Below the pieces are notes generated by a model, which had not been told where the DNA came from, did no database searches, and saw only the letters and a program-made list of their open reading frames with translations. Below, one piece after another: positions 8,219 through 17,271 of a DNA stretch of 51,606 nt. Location: NCBI GenBank assembly GCA_964524185.1, contig CAZGCI010000020.1:1-51606 (forward strand). The letters run 5' to 3'. Source of the stretch: Thiohalocapsa sp964524185 (GTDB lineage Bacteria > Pseudomonadota > Gammaproteobacteria > Chromatiales > Chromatiaceae). The translations under genes were made by a program, and so were the position numbers. Each line of letters starts with the position of its first letter. Position 1 is the first letter of the stretch.

Positions 8219-10847
8219 ATGCCCGACGTCGCCCAGCACACCCCAATGATGCAGCAATATTTGCGCATCAAGGCCGAGTACCCGGACCTGCTCCTGTTCT
8301 ATCGCATGGGGGACTTCTACGAGCTGTTCTTCGAGGACGCAGAGCGGGCGGCGACGCTGTTGGATATCACGCTCACCAAGCGCGGGCAGTCCGCCGGCCG
8401 GCCGATCCCCATGGCCGGGGTGCCCTACCATGCCGCCGAGAGCTATCTGGCCAAGCTCGTGCGCGCGGGCGTGTCGGTTGCCATCTGCGAGCAGCTCGGC
8501 GACCCGGCCAAGGGCAAGGGCCCAGTGGAGCGCAAGGTGATGCGGGTGGTCACACCCGGCACACTCACCGATGAGGCGCTGCTGGACGACCGCCGCGAAA
8601 ACCTGCTCTGTGCCGTGGCCGAGGCGGGGCCTGCGGCGGCCGACGACGAGCGCTTCGGCCTGGCGGTGCTGGAGCTCGCTGCGGGGCGCTTCACCGTATT
8701 GGAGCTAGTGGGGCTGCCGGCCCTGGCGGCGGAGCTGGAGCGCCTGCGTCCCGCTGAGCTCTTGCTCGCCGAGGACANNNNNNNNNNGCGCCCTGCCCGA
8801 GCGGCTGCGCTTCGGCGGCGGGGTGGCCCGCCGCCAGGCCTGGCTCTTTGACGCCGACAGCGCCGAGCGACTGCTGTGCCGGCAGTTCGGCACCCGGGAT
8901 CTCAGCGGCTTCGGCTGCACGGATCTGCCGCTGGCTGTGGGTGCTGCGGGCTGCCTGCTGCAGTATGTGCAGGACACCCAGCAGCGCGAGCTACCGCATC
9001 TGCGCGGGCTCAGCACCGAGCGTCGGGACGACGCGCTGATCTTGGATGCTGCCACGCGCCGCAACCTAGAGCTGCTGGCGCCGCTGCGGATGGATGCTGA
9101 CCGAGCCGAGCAGCAGACCCTGGCTGGGGTCATGGACGCCACCTGCACCGCCATGGGCGCCCGGCTGCTCAGGCGCTGGATCGGCCGACCGCTGCGCGAT
9201 GCCGCCGCCGTGCGCGACCGGCACGACGCCGTGGAGGCGTTGCTCGCGGATGGTCTGCGCGCGCCGCTGCGCGATGAGCTGGCCGCCATCGCGGACATCG
9301 AGCGCATCGTCGCACGCATCGCCATCGGCTCCGCCCGACCGCGGGATTTGACCGCCCTGCGCGATGCCCTGGGCCGGCTGCCGGCCCTACACGCCGGCTT
9401 GGGCAACGCCGACCTCGCCGGGACCAAGCCCGCCCTGCTGTCGGGCGTGGACGCGGCGCTTGGGGACCATCCCGAGACGCTAGACCTGCTCACCCGCGCC
9501 CTCATGGACACGCCCCCGGCGCTGATCCGCGACGGCGGCGTGCTCGCGCGCGGCTACTCCAAGGCACTGGATGAGCTGCGAGACCTCGCCGAGCATGGCG
9601 ATCAATTCCTGTTGGCGCTGGAACAGCGCGAGCGCGAGCGCACCGGCATCGCGACGCTCAAGGTGAGTTACAACCGGGTGCACGGCTATTACATCGAGAT
9701 CGGCCGCACCCACGCGGAGAAGGTGCCGGCGGATTATCAGCGTCGGCAGACGCTCAAGGGCACGGAGCGCTACATCACCCCGGAGCTCAAGCGCTTCGAG
9801 GACCAGGTGCTCTCGGCCCGGGAGCGCGCACTGGCGCTGGAGAAGTCCCTGTATGACACGCTGCTGGCAAGCCTGCGCGAGTCCATCGAGGCCCTGCAGC
9901 GGCTGGCGGCGGCGCTCGCGACCCTCGACGTGGTGGCGGGCTTGGCGGAGCGGGCAGCGGCGCTGGACTGGCGCCGGCCGGAGCTGGTTGAGGAGACCGT
10001 CATCGACATCGCCGACGGTCGCCACCCGGTGGTGGAGCGCATGCTGTTGGCCGGTGGCGGGGCGACGTTCATTCCGAACCCGGTGCAGCTCGACGACACG
10101 CGGCGCATGCTGGTGATCACCGGCCCGAACATGGGCGGCAAGTCCACGTTCATGCGTCAGACGGCGCTCATTGTGCTCATGGCCTACGCGGGCAGCTTCG
10201 TGCCCGCGGCGGCCGCGCGCATCGGCCCGGTGGACCGCATCTTCTCGCGCATCGGTGCGGCGGATGACCTCGCCGGCGGGCGTTCCACCTTCATGGTGGA
10301 GATGGAGGAAACCGCCAACATCCTGCACAACGCCACGGCACACAGCCTGGTGCTGATGGACGAGGTGGGGCGCGGCACGAGTACCTTCGATGGCTTGTCA
10401 CTCGCCTGGGCCTGCGGGGTGGAGCTGGCCACCCGCGTGCGGGCGCTGACGCTGTTCGCCACGCACTATTTTGAACTCACGGCCCTGCCCCAGGAGCACG
10501 CCGGCATCGCCAACCTGCACCTGGACGCCGTAGAGCACGGCGAGCGGATCGTGTTTTTGCACAGCGTACGGGACGGCCCGGCCAACCAGAGCTACGGCCT
10601 GCAGGTAGCAGCCCTGGCCGGCGTGCCGGGGGACGTCATCGAGCGGGCGAAACAGCGGCTGCGGGCCCTGGAGGATGACACGGCCGCCCGCGCGGCAGAC
10701 GAGGCTATGGCTGCGCCGGTCCAGCTCAGCCTGTTTGCACCGCCGGCGCCGCATCCAGCACTGACGGCGCTGGAGGCACTGGACCCGGATGAGCTGACGC
10801 CGCGCGCGGCCTTGGCCGCGCTCTACCGCCTAAAGGGCATGCTGTGA
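8219..10847 (+). CDS. mutS: DNA mismatch repair ATPase MutS (interrupted by a 10-N gap)
   Basis: Recognises mismatches and starts methyl-directed repair with MutL. The mismatch-binding domain is at the N-terminus, with the Phe-Tyr-Glu motif at F33-E35 in MGDFYELFF. The core, lever and clamp domains follow. The ABC-type ATPase carries Walker A (TGPNMGGKST) and Walker B with signature (LMDEVGRGTSTFDG). The C-terminus, rich in ELTPRAALAALYRL, is the usual dimerisation tail. The start at 8219 gives the normal MutS N-terminus. Ten N (8778-8787) break the gene; the reading frame differs on the two sides, so the N run does not give the true gap length. About 872 codons are present, close to the family's usual 850-880, so only a few codons are likely missing. 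No real frameshift can be claimed. Confidence 0.97.
8778..8787. other. Assembly gap (10 N) inside mutS
   Basis: Ten undetermined bases interrupt mutS after codon 186. The frame upstream (LLLAED) and the frame downstream (LPERLRFGGG) differ by one base if the N count is taken literally, so the gap is a scaffold placeholder. In E. coli MutS roughly ten residues lie between the equivalent positions. Confidence 0.95.
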
Positions 10848-10863
10848 CCGCTGATGCGGGCTA

Positions 10864-10936
10864 GGGAGAGACCGATTGATTGGCCATCCTGGCCATGAAT
10901 CGGACGGAGCCGGAAGACGCGGTCTCCCGGCTCCTT
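10864..10936 (+). terminator. Structured 3' region after mutS
   Basis: Two hairpins follow the mutS stop. The first pairs CCGATT (10872-10877) with AATCGG (10898-10903), with an inner TGGCCA/TGGCCA stem and a three-base loop. The second pairs GGAGCCGG (10906-10913) with CCGGCTCC (10927-10934). Only two T residues follow, so this is at best a weak intrinsic terminator or an mRNA-end stabiliser. Confidence 0.35.
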
Positions 10937-11044
10937 CATGTTCAAGCGCTTGAGCGCCTGAACCGTAACTGCTCAAACAGCCGGGGCACCGCGTCGGGTG
11001 TGCGCGCGGAGCGTGCGCACCGCAGGCCCCACGGGTGCCGGCGC

Positions 11045-11121
11045 GAACGGTGCGCAACCTGGCGGCCGCGCACCCTACGGCGGCTTGTTGAAACGACGAA
11101 ATACGCGACATACGCGAAAGT
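11045..11121 (+). repeat. Dispersed repeat family 2, copy a (left arm only)
   Basis: 77 bases that match 25855-25931 at 72 of 77 positions. It has two parts: an inverted GGTGCGC...GCGCACC stem followed by CCTACGGCGGCTT, then a tract of ACGAAATACGCGA units. The right arm seen in the other copies is absent. It ends five bases before the stop codon of the minus-strand dsbC gene. Confidence 0.75.
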
Positions 11122-11125
11122 TTCC

Positions 11126-11869
11126 CTAGTTGCCTGCTGCGGCCTGCTCCAGCAGGCTCACCAGGCGCTTCGGCTCCACGTAGCCCGGGACCATCTCGCC
11201 GGAGTCCAGCACGATGGCCGGGGTGCCGCGGATGCCCATGAGCTCCCCGAGCTCCATGTGCTCAGAGACGGGGTTCCTACAGTTGCGCTTCGGCATTTTG
11301 GCCCCCGCCTTTGCCTCGGTCATCGCCGCTTGTTGGTCATCGGCGCACCAGACGGACACGGCCTTGTCGAAGGACTCCGAGCCGGTTCCGGCGCGCGGGT
11401 AGAACAGGTACTGCACGCTGATGCCGGCGTCGTTGTAGGCCTGCATCTGTTCATGCAGCTTCCGGCAGTAGCCGCAATCAATGTCAGTGAACACGGTGAC
11501 GGTGTGCTGCGGCGACGGCGCGTTGAAGACGATCATCTTCTCGGCACCCACCTGATTGATGGAGCGAGCCCGCGCCGTAGCTTGGGCGCGCTCGGCGATG
11601 TTCTCGCGGGTTTCAAGGTCCACGATGGCACCGTCGATGAGGTAGCGGCCGTCGCCGGTGACGAACATCACCTGCGGGCCGATGTCCACTTGGTAGAGGC
11701 CCTTCATGGGTGTTGGCTGCACGCTGGTGGGCTTGAACTCCGGCAGCACCTTGGCCAGGGCGGCGCGGATGGTGGCGGCCTCGTCGGCAACGGCGAGGCC
11801 CGCCGTGAGCGTCAGGGCGGTGAGCACCGCGAGGATAGCCGGTCTTGAGCGTGCGAAGTGGTAGGTCAT
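11126..11869 (-). CDS. dsbC: Thiol:disulfide interchange protein DsbC
   Basis: 247 residues. A Sec signal peptide (basic start, hydrophobic 10-27, AVA cleavage region) sends it to the periplasm, where DsbC isomerises wrong disulfides as a dimer. An N-terminal dimerisation domain covers about 30-90. The thioredoxin-fold domain carries the active-site CGYC (C132-C135) and the cis-proline region RGTPAI. A second cysteine pair lies at CADDQ...RNC, as in E. coli DsbC. It is the last gene of a minus-strand run (ogt, xerD, yajQ, dsbC), 16 bases after yajQ. xerD-dsbC proximity is common in gammaproteobacteria. A dispersed repeat touches its 3' end. Confidence 0.95.
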   Translation of the reverse strand: MTYHFARSRPAILAVLTALTLTAGLAVADEAATIRAALAKVLPEFKPTSVQPTPMKGLYQVDIGPQVMFVTGDGRYLIDGAIVDLETRENIAERAQATARARSINQVGAEKMIVFNAPSPQHTVTVFTDIDCGYCRKLHEQMQAYNDAGISVQYLFYPRAGTGSESFDKAVSVWCADDQQAAMTEAKAGAKMPKRNCRNPVSEHMELGELMGIRGTPAIVLDSGEMVPGYVEPKRLVSLLEQAAAGN

Positions 11870-11885
11870 TCAGGGTGCCTCGATC

Positions 11886-12380
11886 TCAGTCGCGAAAGTT
11901 GGTGAAGTTGAGCGGCAGTTGCCAGTCCTCGGCCTTGAGCAGCGCAATGGCTTGCTGGAGGTCGTCGCGCTTTTTGCCCGTGACACGCAACTGATCCCCC
12001 TGCACCTGCGCCTGCACCTTGAGCTTGGCGGCCTTGATGGCCTTGACCATGCGCCGGGCTGTGTCGGCGTCGATCCCTTGCTTAAGACCGACCTCCTGGC
12101 GCGCAGCATTCAGGCTGCTCACCGGCTCACCGACATCGAGGGCCGCCAGGTCCACTTGGCGCTTGACCAGCTTCTGCCGCAGGATGTCCATCATCTGCTG
12201 CAGTTGGAACTCCTGCTCGGCCTTGAGTTGCACGGCGGTGTCTGCTCCGGCCTGGTTGAGTGCAAAGGACGCCTCGACGCCCTTGAAGTCGAACCGGGTC
12301 TGGATCTCCCGGTTGGCTTGGTCCACGGCGTTGCGGACCTCTTGGATATCGCATTCGGCGGTGACGTCGAAGGAGGGCAT
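11886..12380 (-). CDS. yajQ: YajQ family nucleotide-binding protein
   Basis: 164 residues, the normal length for the YajQ/UPF0234 family (two ferredoxin-like domains). The N-terminus MPSFDVTAECDIQEVRNAVDQANREI and the terminal FTNFRD are family hallmarks. Members bind nucleotides, and the Xanthomonas homologue acts as a cyclic-di-GMP receptor; whether this one does cannot be seen. The product is cytoplasmic. It lies between xerD and dsbC on the minus strand, 154 bases after xerD, so it may have its own promoter. Confidence 0.93.
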   Translation of the reverse strand: MPSFDVTAECDIQEVRNAVDQANREIQTRFDFKGVEASFALNQAGADTAVQLKAEQEFQLQQMMDILRQKLVKRQVDLAALDVGEPVSSLNAARQEVGLKQGIDADTARRMVKAIKAAKLKVQAQVQGDQLRVTGKKRDDLQQAIALLKAEDWQLPLNFTNFRD

Positions 12381-12534
12381 GGGCAGCTCCGTTGCGGTCT
12401 GCGCGGCGGCGCAGCGGACGGTGCGGTGGCAGCGTTAGGATCGGCGCGCCGAGAACAACCGCGGAACGATAGTGCATCGGCGCCAAAAGGTCCACCACGA
12501 GCGCGACCTGTGTCGCCGGGTGGTGAGCACTGAC

Positions 12535-13449
12535 TCAGCCGCGCGGATGGTGGGCCGCATGCAGTTGCTTCAGGCGCTCACGGGCCACGTGCGTGTAGAT
12601 TTGCGTGGTGGAGAGGTCGCTGTGTCCCAATAGCATCTGCACCACACGCAGGTCGGCGCCGTGGTTGAGCAGGTGGGTCGCGAAGGCGTGGCGCAGCGTG
12701 TGTGGCGACAGGGGCTTGACGATACCCGCCACGGCCGCGTAGCGCTTGATGAGCTGCCAGAAGGCCTGGCGCGTCATGCACGCGCTGCGCGCGGTGGGAA
12801 ACAGATACTCGCTGCAACGCCCGCCGAGGATCGCGGCCCGGCTGCCACGGGCGTAGTCGGCAAGCCAGCCGGAAGCCTCTTCCCCGAGGGGCACCAGGCG
12901 CTCCTTATCGCCCTTGCCGCTGATGCGCACCACGCCCTGGTTCAGATTGACGGCCTGCGGGCGCAGCGTCACCAGCTCGCTGACCCTGAGCCCGCTGGCG
13001 TAGAGCACCTCCAACATGGTGCGGTCGCGGTGGCCGCGGGGATCTTCCGTATCCGGCGCAGCCAGCAGCCGCTCCACCTCGGCCTCCGTGAGGGTCTTCG
13101 GCAGTGGCCGTCCCAGCCGCGGGGCATCCACACGGGCCGAGGGGTCCTCGCCGATGCGGCCGAGCCGCAGCAGGTGCCGGTAGAATTGCCGCAGGCAGGA
13201 CAAGCGTCTGGCCGTGGACCTGGGCTTGCGGCCCTGTTGGGACAGCACCGCGAGATAGTCCAATAGGTCCAGGCGCCGGGCCTCACAGGCAGCGCGCCCG
13301 CGCTCAGTGGCGAGCCACTGGAGGAACGCCGTGAGGTCCGAGCGGTAGGCGGCAAGGGTATTGTCGCTCAAGCCCCGCTCCAGCCAGAGGGCATCGGCGA
13401 AGGCCTCCACCAGCTCGCGCTCGATCTCGGTTGGCCGTGGTGGATTCAT
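12535..13449 (-). CDS. xerD: Site-specific tyrosine recombinase XerD
   Basis: 304 residues from the ATG at 13449. Tyrosine recombinase that, with XerC, resolves chromosome dimers at dif. The N-terminal SAM-like core-binding domain covers about 8-100. The catalytic domain carries R155 (GLRVSEL), K179 (SGKGDKER), H250 and R253 (HTLRHAFATH), H276 (LGHSDLS) and nucleophile Y285 (YTHV). All six key residues are present at XerD-like spacing. XerD rather than XerC is favoured by the closeness of dsbC, but paralogues elsewhere in the genome could not be checked. It starts 10 bases after the ogt stop, so the two probably share a transcript. Confidence 0.9.
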   Translation of the reverse strand: MNPPRPTEIERELVEAFADALWLERGLSDNTLAAYRSDLTAFLQWLATERGRAACEARRLDLLDYLAVLSQQGRKPRSTARRLSCLRQFYRHLLRLGRIGEDPSARVDAPRLGRPLPKTLTEAEVERLLAAPDTEDPRGHRDRTMLEVLYASGLRVSELVTLRPQAVNLNQGVVRISGKGDKERLVPLGEEASGWLADYARGSRAAILGGRCSEYLFPTARSACMTRQAFWQLIKRYAAVAGIVKPLSPHTLRHAFATHLLNHGADLRVVQMLLGHSDLSTTQIYTHVARERLKQLHAAHHPRG

Positions 13450-13459
13450 CCGCGAAAGA

Positions 13460-13981
13460 TCATCGCAAAAGCGCTCGGCGTTCGTGAGCGAGCAGTCGGC
13501 GCTTGATCTCCAACAGCTGGCCCGTGCGGTCGCCGGCGAAACCGCCGAGCCCATGGCGCGCCACGACCCGATGGCAGGGCACCACCAGCGGGTGGGGGTT
13601 GGCCCGACAGGCACCGCCGATGGCCCGGGGCGCTGACCCCAGCGCCTGCGCCAGCTCACCGTAGGTGCGGGTTGCGCCGGGCGGAATGGCCGCGATGGCA
13701 TGCCAGGTGCGCCGCTGGAACGCCGTGCCCCAATGGAGCAGCGGCAGCTCGATGCCGCAGCGCGGATCATCGAAGTACGCGACGAAGGGCGCCGCGAGCC
13801 AAGCCGGCGTTGCCGCTGCCTGCACCCGCTCGGCGGCCAGGACAACGCGCTCCAAGGCGCCGCCATCACGCGGGCCGCGCCAATGCAGCGCAATGCGCCC
13901 CCAGGGGGCGTCGAGCACCGTCACCGTGAGCTCGTCCAGCCTGGGGGGCAGGCTCGGCGAAAGGCCGGTATCGAAGGGCAT
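13460..13981 (-). CDS. ogt: Methylated-DNA-protein cysteine methyltransferase (Ogt-type)
   Basis: 173 residues, the normal size for single-domain Ogt. It removes alkyl groups from O6-alkylguanine by suicidal transfer to C136 in the PCHRVV motif. The DNA-binding helix region RTYGELAQALGSAPRAIGGACRANP and the GLGGFAG loop are intact. The ATG at 13981 gives a typical Ogt N-terminus; the longer reading frame upstream has no family resemblance. It is divergent from the YcgN-like gene, with 111 bases between, and leads directly into xerD. Confidence 0.92.
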   Translation of the reverse strand: MPFDTGLSPSLPPRLDELTVTVLDAPWGRIALHWRGPRDGGALERVVLAAERVQAAATPAWLAAPFVAYFDDPRCGIELPLLHWGTAFQRRTWHAIAAIPPGATRTYGELAQALGSAPRAIGGACRANPHPLVVPCHRVVARHGLGGFAGDRTGQLLEIKRRLLAHERRALLR

Positions 13982-14092
13982 CAACAGCTCCAGCGGCAGC
14001 GTTGGAATGGTGCCGTTATACTGCTCCGAGCCCTGCACCGCCACACGCCCCACGCGTCGGTGCGCCGCCCCGAGCTCCACGCGATACCCGCC

Positions 14093-14650
14093 ATGCCCGA
14101 CGCCCTGCGCCCGACCACCCGCGGCTCCGACAGCGAAGGCTCCGACCGGCCCGGTCCGGCAGCAACGGGTCCCGCCGCAACGGGCTCCGCCGGAGCAGAT
14201 CCCGACGCACCGGGTCCTGACGCGCCGTTTTGGCAGACCGCCGAGCTCAAGGACCTGACGCCGGCGCAGTGGGAATCCCTCTGCGACGGCTGCGGCAAGT
14301 GCTGCTTGGAGAAGTACGAGGATGAGGACACGGGCGCGATCCACTACACCAACGTCGCCTGCCGGCTGCTGGACTGCGATGCCTGCCGATGCACCGACTA
14401 CACCAACCGCGCCGCCCGGGTGCCGGACTGCATAACGCTGACCCCGGCACACCTGGAGCAGCCCGGCTGGCTGCCCGAGACCTGCGCTTATCGCCGCCGC
14501 GCCGAGGGCCGACCCCTGCCGCCCTGGCATCACCTGCGTTGCGGAGATCCGCAGGCCGTGCACCGCGCTGGCGCCAGCGCCCGCGGGCGCGTCGTGTCCG
14601 AGCATGACGTCGAGGACCCGCTGCTGCACCTAGTGGATTGGGTGCGCTGA
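14093..14650 (+). CDS. YcgN/UPF0260 cysteine-cluster protein
   Basis: 185 residues. The UPF0260 (YkgJ-like) cysteine cluster is clear: C64, C67, C70 and C71 in LCDGCGKCCLEKYE, followed by further cysteines in ACRLLDCDACRCTDY. The family is presumed to bind zinc or iron through this cluster; its biochemical role is unknown. Residues 10-45 are an unusual low-complexity Gly/Pro/Ala/Asp linker before the family domain, so the true start may be internal or this is a lineage-specific extension. The gene lies 35 bases upstream of maf on the same strand. Confidence 0.85.
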   Translation: MPDALRPTTRGSDSEGSDRPGPAATGPAATGSAGADPDAPGPDAPFWQTAELKDLTPAQWESLCDGCGKCCLEKYEDEDTGAIHYTNVACRLLDCDACRCTDYTNRAARVPDCITLTPAHLEQPGWLPETCAYRRRAEGRPLPPWHHLRCGDPQAVHRAGASARGRVVSEHDVEDPLLHLVDWVR

Positions 14651-14685
14651 ACGGCCGCGACGCACCACTGGAGAGCCCCCGCGAG

Positions 14686-15309
14686 ATGCCTATCCCCAAG
14701 CTGGTTCTGGCGTCCACCTCGCCCTTCCGGCGCGAGCTGCTGGCACGGCTCGGCCTCCCCTTCGAGACGGCCGCGCCGGCGGTCGACGAGACGGCAGCGC
14801 CGGGTGAGGACACCGAGCAGCTTGTCATGCGGCTCGCAGAGGCCAAGGCGCGGGCGGTGGCCGCCCACTACCGGGCATACCACCCGGAGGCGCTCATCAT
14901 CGGCTCGGACCAATTGGCCGAGCTCGACGGTGCCGTGCTCGGCAAGCCGGGCCGCCGAGAAGGGGCCATTGAGCAGCTCACCCGCGCAAGCGGCCGGACG
15001 GTGACCTTCCGCACCGGACTCTGCCTGCTACGCGCCGGTGATGGCCACGCGCAGACCCTCTGCGAGCCGTTCCGGGTGCACTTTCGCCCACTGACACCGG
15101 CGCAGATTGCCGCCTACGTCGACCGCGAGCAGCCGTTCGGCTGCGCCGGCAGCTTCAAGTCTGAAGGGCTCGGCATCACGTTGTTCGAGCGCTTGGAAGG
15201 GGCCGATCCCAATGCCCTCATCGGGCTGCCGTTGATCCGCCTCGTGGACCTGCTGGCAGCGGCTGGCGTGGATGTGCTCACCAAGGCGTGGCAAGCACGC
15301 GCAAGCTGA
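14686..15309 (+). CDS. yceF: Maf/YceF-type nucleotide pyrophosphatase
   Basis: 207 residues from the ATG at 14686. Maf-family house-cleaning pyrophosphatase. The YceF subgroup, which hydrolyses 7-methyl-GTP in E. coli, is indicated by LASTSPFRREL, IIGSDQLAELDG (GSDQ rather than the dTTP-type ADT), VHFRPLT and AGSFKSEGLGITLFERLEGADPNALIGLPL. All of these are intact. It probably belongs to the same transcript as the YcgN-like gene. It converges on sppA, with a dispersed repeat between. Confidence 0.9.
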   Translation: MPIPKLVLASTSPFRRELLARLGLPFETAAPAVDETAAPGEDTEQLVMRLAEAKARAVAAHYRAYHPEALIIGSDQLAELDGAVLGKPGRREGAIEQLTRASGRTVTFRTGLCLLRAGDGHAQTLCEPFRVHFRPLTPAQIAAYVDREQPFGCAGSFKSEGLGITLFERLEGADPNALIGLPLIRLVDLLAAAGVDVLTKAWQARAS

Positions 15310-15339
15310 CGCGAGTGTCGCGCTCACGGCGCGCCGGAC

Positions 15340-15470
15340 AGGAACGATTCACGAACCCTTCCTGCTCGATCTTCGGGTCGCGGCAAAAGTTGATGCGAAG
15401 GCTCTGGTCCGTGAGCAGGATTGTCCCGGTCAACATTTTCGCGCCTGTCGCGTGTTTCGTTGTTGCTTGT
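15340..15470 (+). repeat. Dispersed repeat family 2, copy c (core and right arm)
   Basis: Homologous to 25930-26050. Shared blocks include CCCTTCCTGCYCGATCTT, GGGTCGCGGC, GCGAAGGCTCTG, the CAGGATT block and the terminal TTCGCG...CGCGTGTTTCGT. The left ACGAAATACGCGA tract is replaced here. It sits between the convergent maf and sppA genes and occupies about half of that 253-base gap. The rest of the gap shows no gene. Confidence 0.7.
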
Positions 15471-15562
15471 TTCCCGGCAGTGCCACCGCCGAACCAGCGC
15501 GTACGGGATCGGAAGGTCGCACCCGCGCCGCGGCACGATCGGCGCCGCTTTCCAGGCATGGC

Positions 15563-16573
15563 TCAACGCAGCATCGGCACCTGCTGCCAGGCGGCCACCT
15601 CCACCAGCCCGCGGACCAGGCCGGTGGCGAGGCGCTCGGTGAGCCGCTCGAGCACCGTGCGCGGGGTGCTGTACTTGACCAGATCTTCGGCACCGATGAT
15701 CTCCCGCGCGACGTAGCTGCTGGACCCGATGCCATCGCTCAGGCCCAGCTCGACGCTCTCCTGCCCGGTCCAGAACAAGCCGCTGAAGAGTTCATCCCCG
15801 CCATTCAGCCGGTCCCCGCGGCCGTTTTGGACGGCGTTGATGAACTGCGTGTGGATGTTGTCGAGCAGCCGTTGCAGGAAGGCCCGGTCCTGCTCCGGCA
15901 AGGGTGAGAAGGGATCCAAGATGGCCTTGTGCTCACCGGCGGTGAGCAGCCGGCGTTGGATGCCCAGCTCTTCCATGGCCTGTTGAAAGCCAAAGCTGTC
16001 GAGCCGCACGCCGATGGAGCCGATGAGGGTAGCCTCGTCCACGTAGATCTCATCCGCCGCGGCGGCGATGTAATAGGCCCCGGATGCGCAGGCGTCCACG
16101 CCGACGGCGTAGACCTTTTTGTCCGGGTGCTTCTCGCGCAGCCGGCGGATCTCGTCGAAGACATAGCCCGCCTGCACCGGGCTGCCGCCGGGGCTGTTGA
16201 TGCGCAGAATGATGCCCTTGGCCTTGTCGGCCTCGAAAGCCTTGCGCAGCGCCGTGATGAGACGGTCCGCGCTGGCATCGGCCTCCGGCGCGATGATGCC
16301 CTTCACCTCGATGAGCGCCGTGTGCTCGGCGCTGCTACTCAGTGAGTCGCCGACGCCGTCGGCATAGAAGGCGACCGCCAGGAGCAAGAGATAGGCGAGG
16401 ATGCCCACCCGGAAGATGACACGCCAGCGCCGCGAGCGGCGCTGCTCGCGCAGAAACTCCGCGGCCATGCGATTGATGAGCGCCCGCTCCCAGTCGGGGT
16501 CATCGGGGGGCGGCATAAATTCGGCCCGACTGGGGTCGCGCTGTGTCCAAAACTTGAGGAAGTCGAGCTTCAT
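15563..16573 (-). CDS. sppA: Signal peptide peptidase SppA, 36K type
   Basis: 336 residues. Membrane-anchored serine protease that degrades cleaved signal peptides. A cytoplasmic N-terminal stretch precedes one membrane helix (about 53-71). The S49 domain follows, with nucleophile S164 in DACASGAYYIAAAADEIY and probable general base K216 in TAGEHKAILDPF. The length fits the short SppA class. Its ATG overlaps the stop of the HAD phosphatase gene (ATGA), so it is translationally coupled in the rluC-HAD-sppA operon. This order is common in gammaproteobacteria. Confidence 0.93.
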   Translation of the reverse strand: MKLDFLKFWTQRDPSRAEFMPPPDDPDWERALINRMAAEFLREQRRSRRWRVIFRVGILAYLLLLAVAFYADGVGDSLSSSAEHTALIEVKGIIAPEADASADRLITALRKAFEADKAKGIILRINSPGGSPVQAGYVFDEIRRLREKHPDKKVYAVGVDACASGAYYIAAAADEIYVDEATLIGSIGVRLDSFGFQQAMEELGIQRRLLTAGEHKAILDPFSPLPEQDRAFLQRLLDNIHTQFINAVQNGRGDRLNGGDELFSGLFWTGQESVELGLSDGIGSSSYVAREIIGAEDLVKYSTPRTVLERLTERLATGLVRGLVEVAAWQQVPMLR

Positions 16574-17271
16574 GGCGTGTCACCGGGTATTGCAGCGGGG
16601 TCTGGGGGCGCGGCACCGGCGTCGGCCGCGGCCAGCCACGCAGGCAGTGCATCGATCGCCGATAGGCACGCGAGCGGCTCGAGCGCAAGCAGCCGCTCCG
16701 GCGCGTGGGCGCCGTAGCAGACGGCGAGTGCATCCACGCCGGCGTTCTTGGCCGTGAGCAGGTCGTACTCCGTGTCGCCGATCATGAGGGCACGCAGAGC
16801 ATGGACGCCGAGCTCGTCCAGCAGTTCCAGCAGCATCTGCGGATGCGGCTTGGAGAACGTCTCGTCGGCAGAGCGGGTGGCATGAAACTGTCCACCGAGA
16901 CCGGTCTCCGCAAGCGCCCGGTCGAGCCCAACGCGACTCTTACCGGTGGCCACCGCAAGCAGATACCCCTGGCGACGCAGCCTGGAGACGACTTCTGCGG
17001 CACCGGCAAACAGGGGCGTCGGCGTGTCGTCCAGCTCCAGATAATGCGCCCGGTAGCGCTCCGTGAGCCGGGTCAACAAGGCTTGGTCCGCGGTGGGCGC
17101 CAGATCCGCCAGCGCCTGCGACAAGCCGAGGCCGATGACGTTGCGCACGGCGGCAGGCGACGGCGGGCCAAGGTCCAGCTCGCTGAAGGCGGCCTGCATG
17201 CTGGCGACGATGCGCGCTGCCGAGTCCATCAGTGTGCCGTCCCAGTCGAACACCAAGAGCTCATAGCGCAC
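16570..17271 (-). CDS. HAD-superfamily phosphatase, Gph/PGPase-like
   Basis: 233 residues. HAD motif I DWDGTLMDS near the N-terminus (nucleophile D9, acid/base D11), a helical C1-type cap, motif II ATGKS, the lysine in FSKPHP and motif III/IV GDTEYDLLTAKNAG are all present. These hydrolyse small phosphoesters such as 2-phosphoglycolate, but the substrate is not readable from sequence. The C-terminal 25 residues are Ala/Pro-rich. The start is GTG at 17271, with GAGG nine bases upstream. The gene overlaps rluC by 11 bases and sppA by 4, a tightly coupled operon. Confidence 0.9.
   Translation of the reverse strand: MRYELLVFDWDGTLMDSAARIVASMQAAFSELDLGPPSPAAVRNVIGLGLSQALADLAPTADQALLTRLTERYRAHYLELDDTPTPLFAGAAEVVSRLRRQGYLLAVATGKSRVGLDRALAETGLGGQFHATRSADETFSKPHPQMLLELLDELGVHALRALMIGDTEYDLLTAKNAGVDALAVCYGAHAPERLLALEPLACLSAIDALPAWLAAADAGAAPPDPAAIPGDTP

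Noticed and set aside
8778..8787. Frameshift in mutS
   Set aside because: The frame change coincides with a run of N whose length is arbitrary, so it reflects the assembly.
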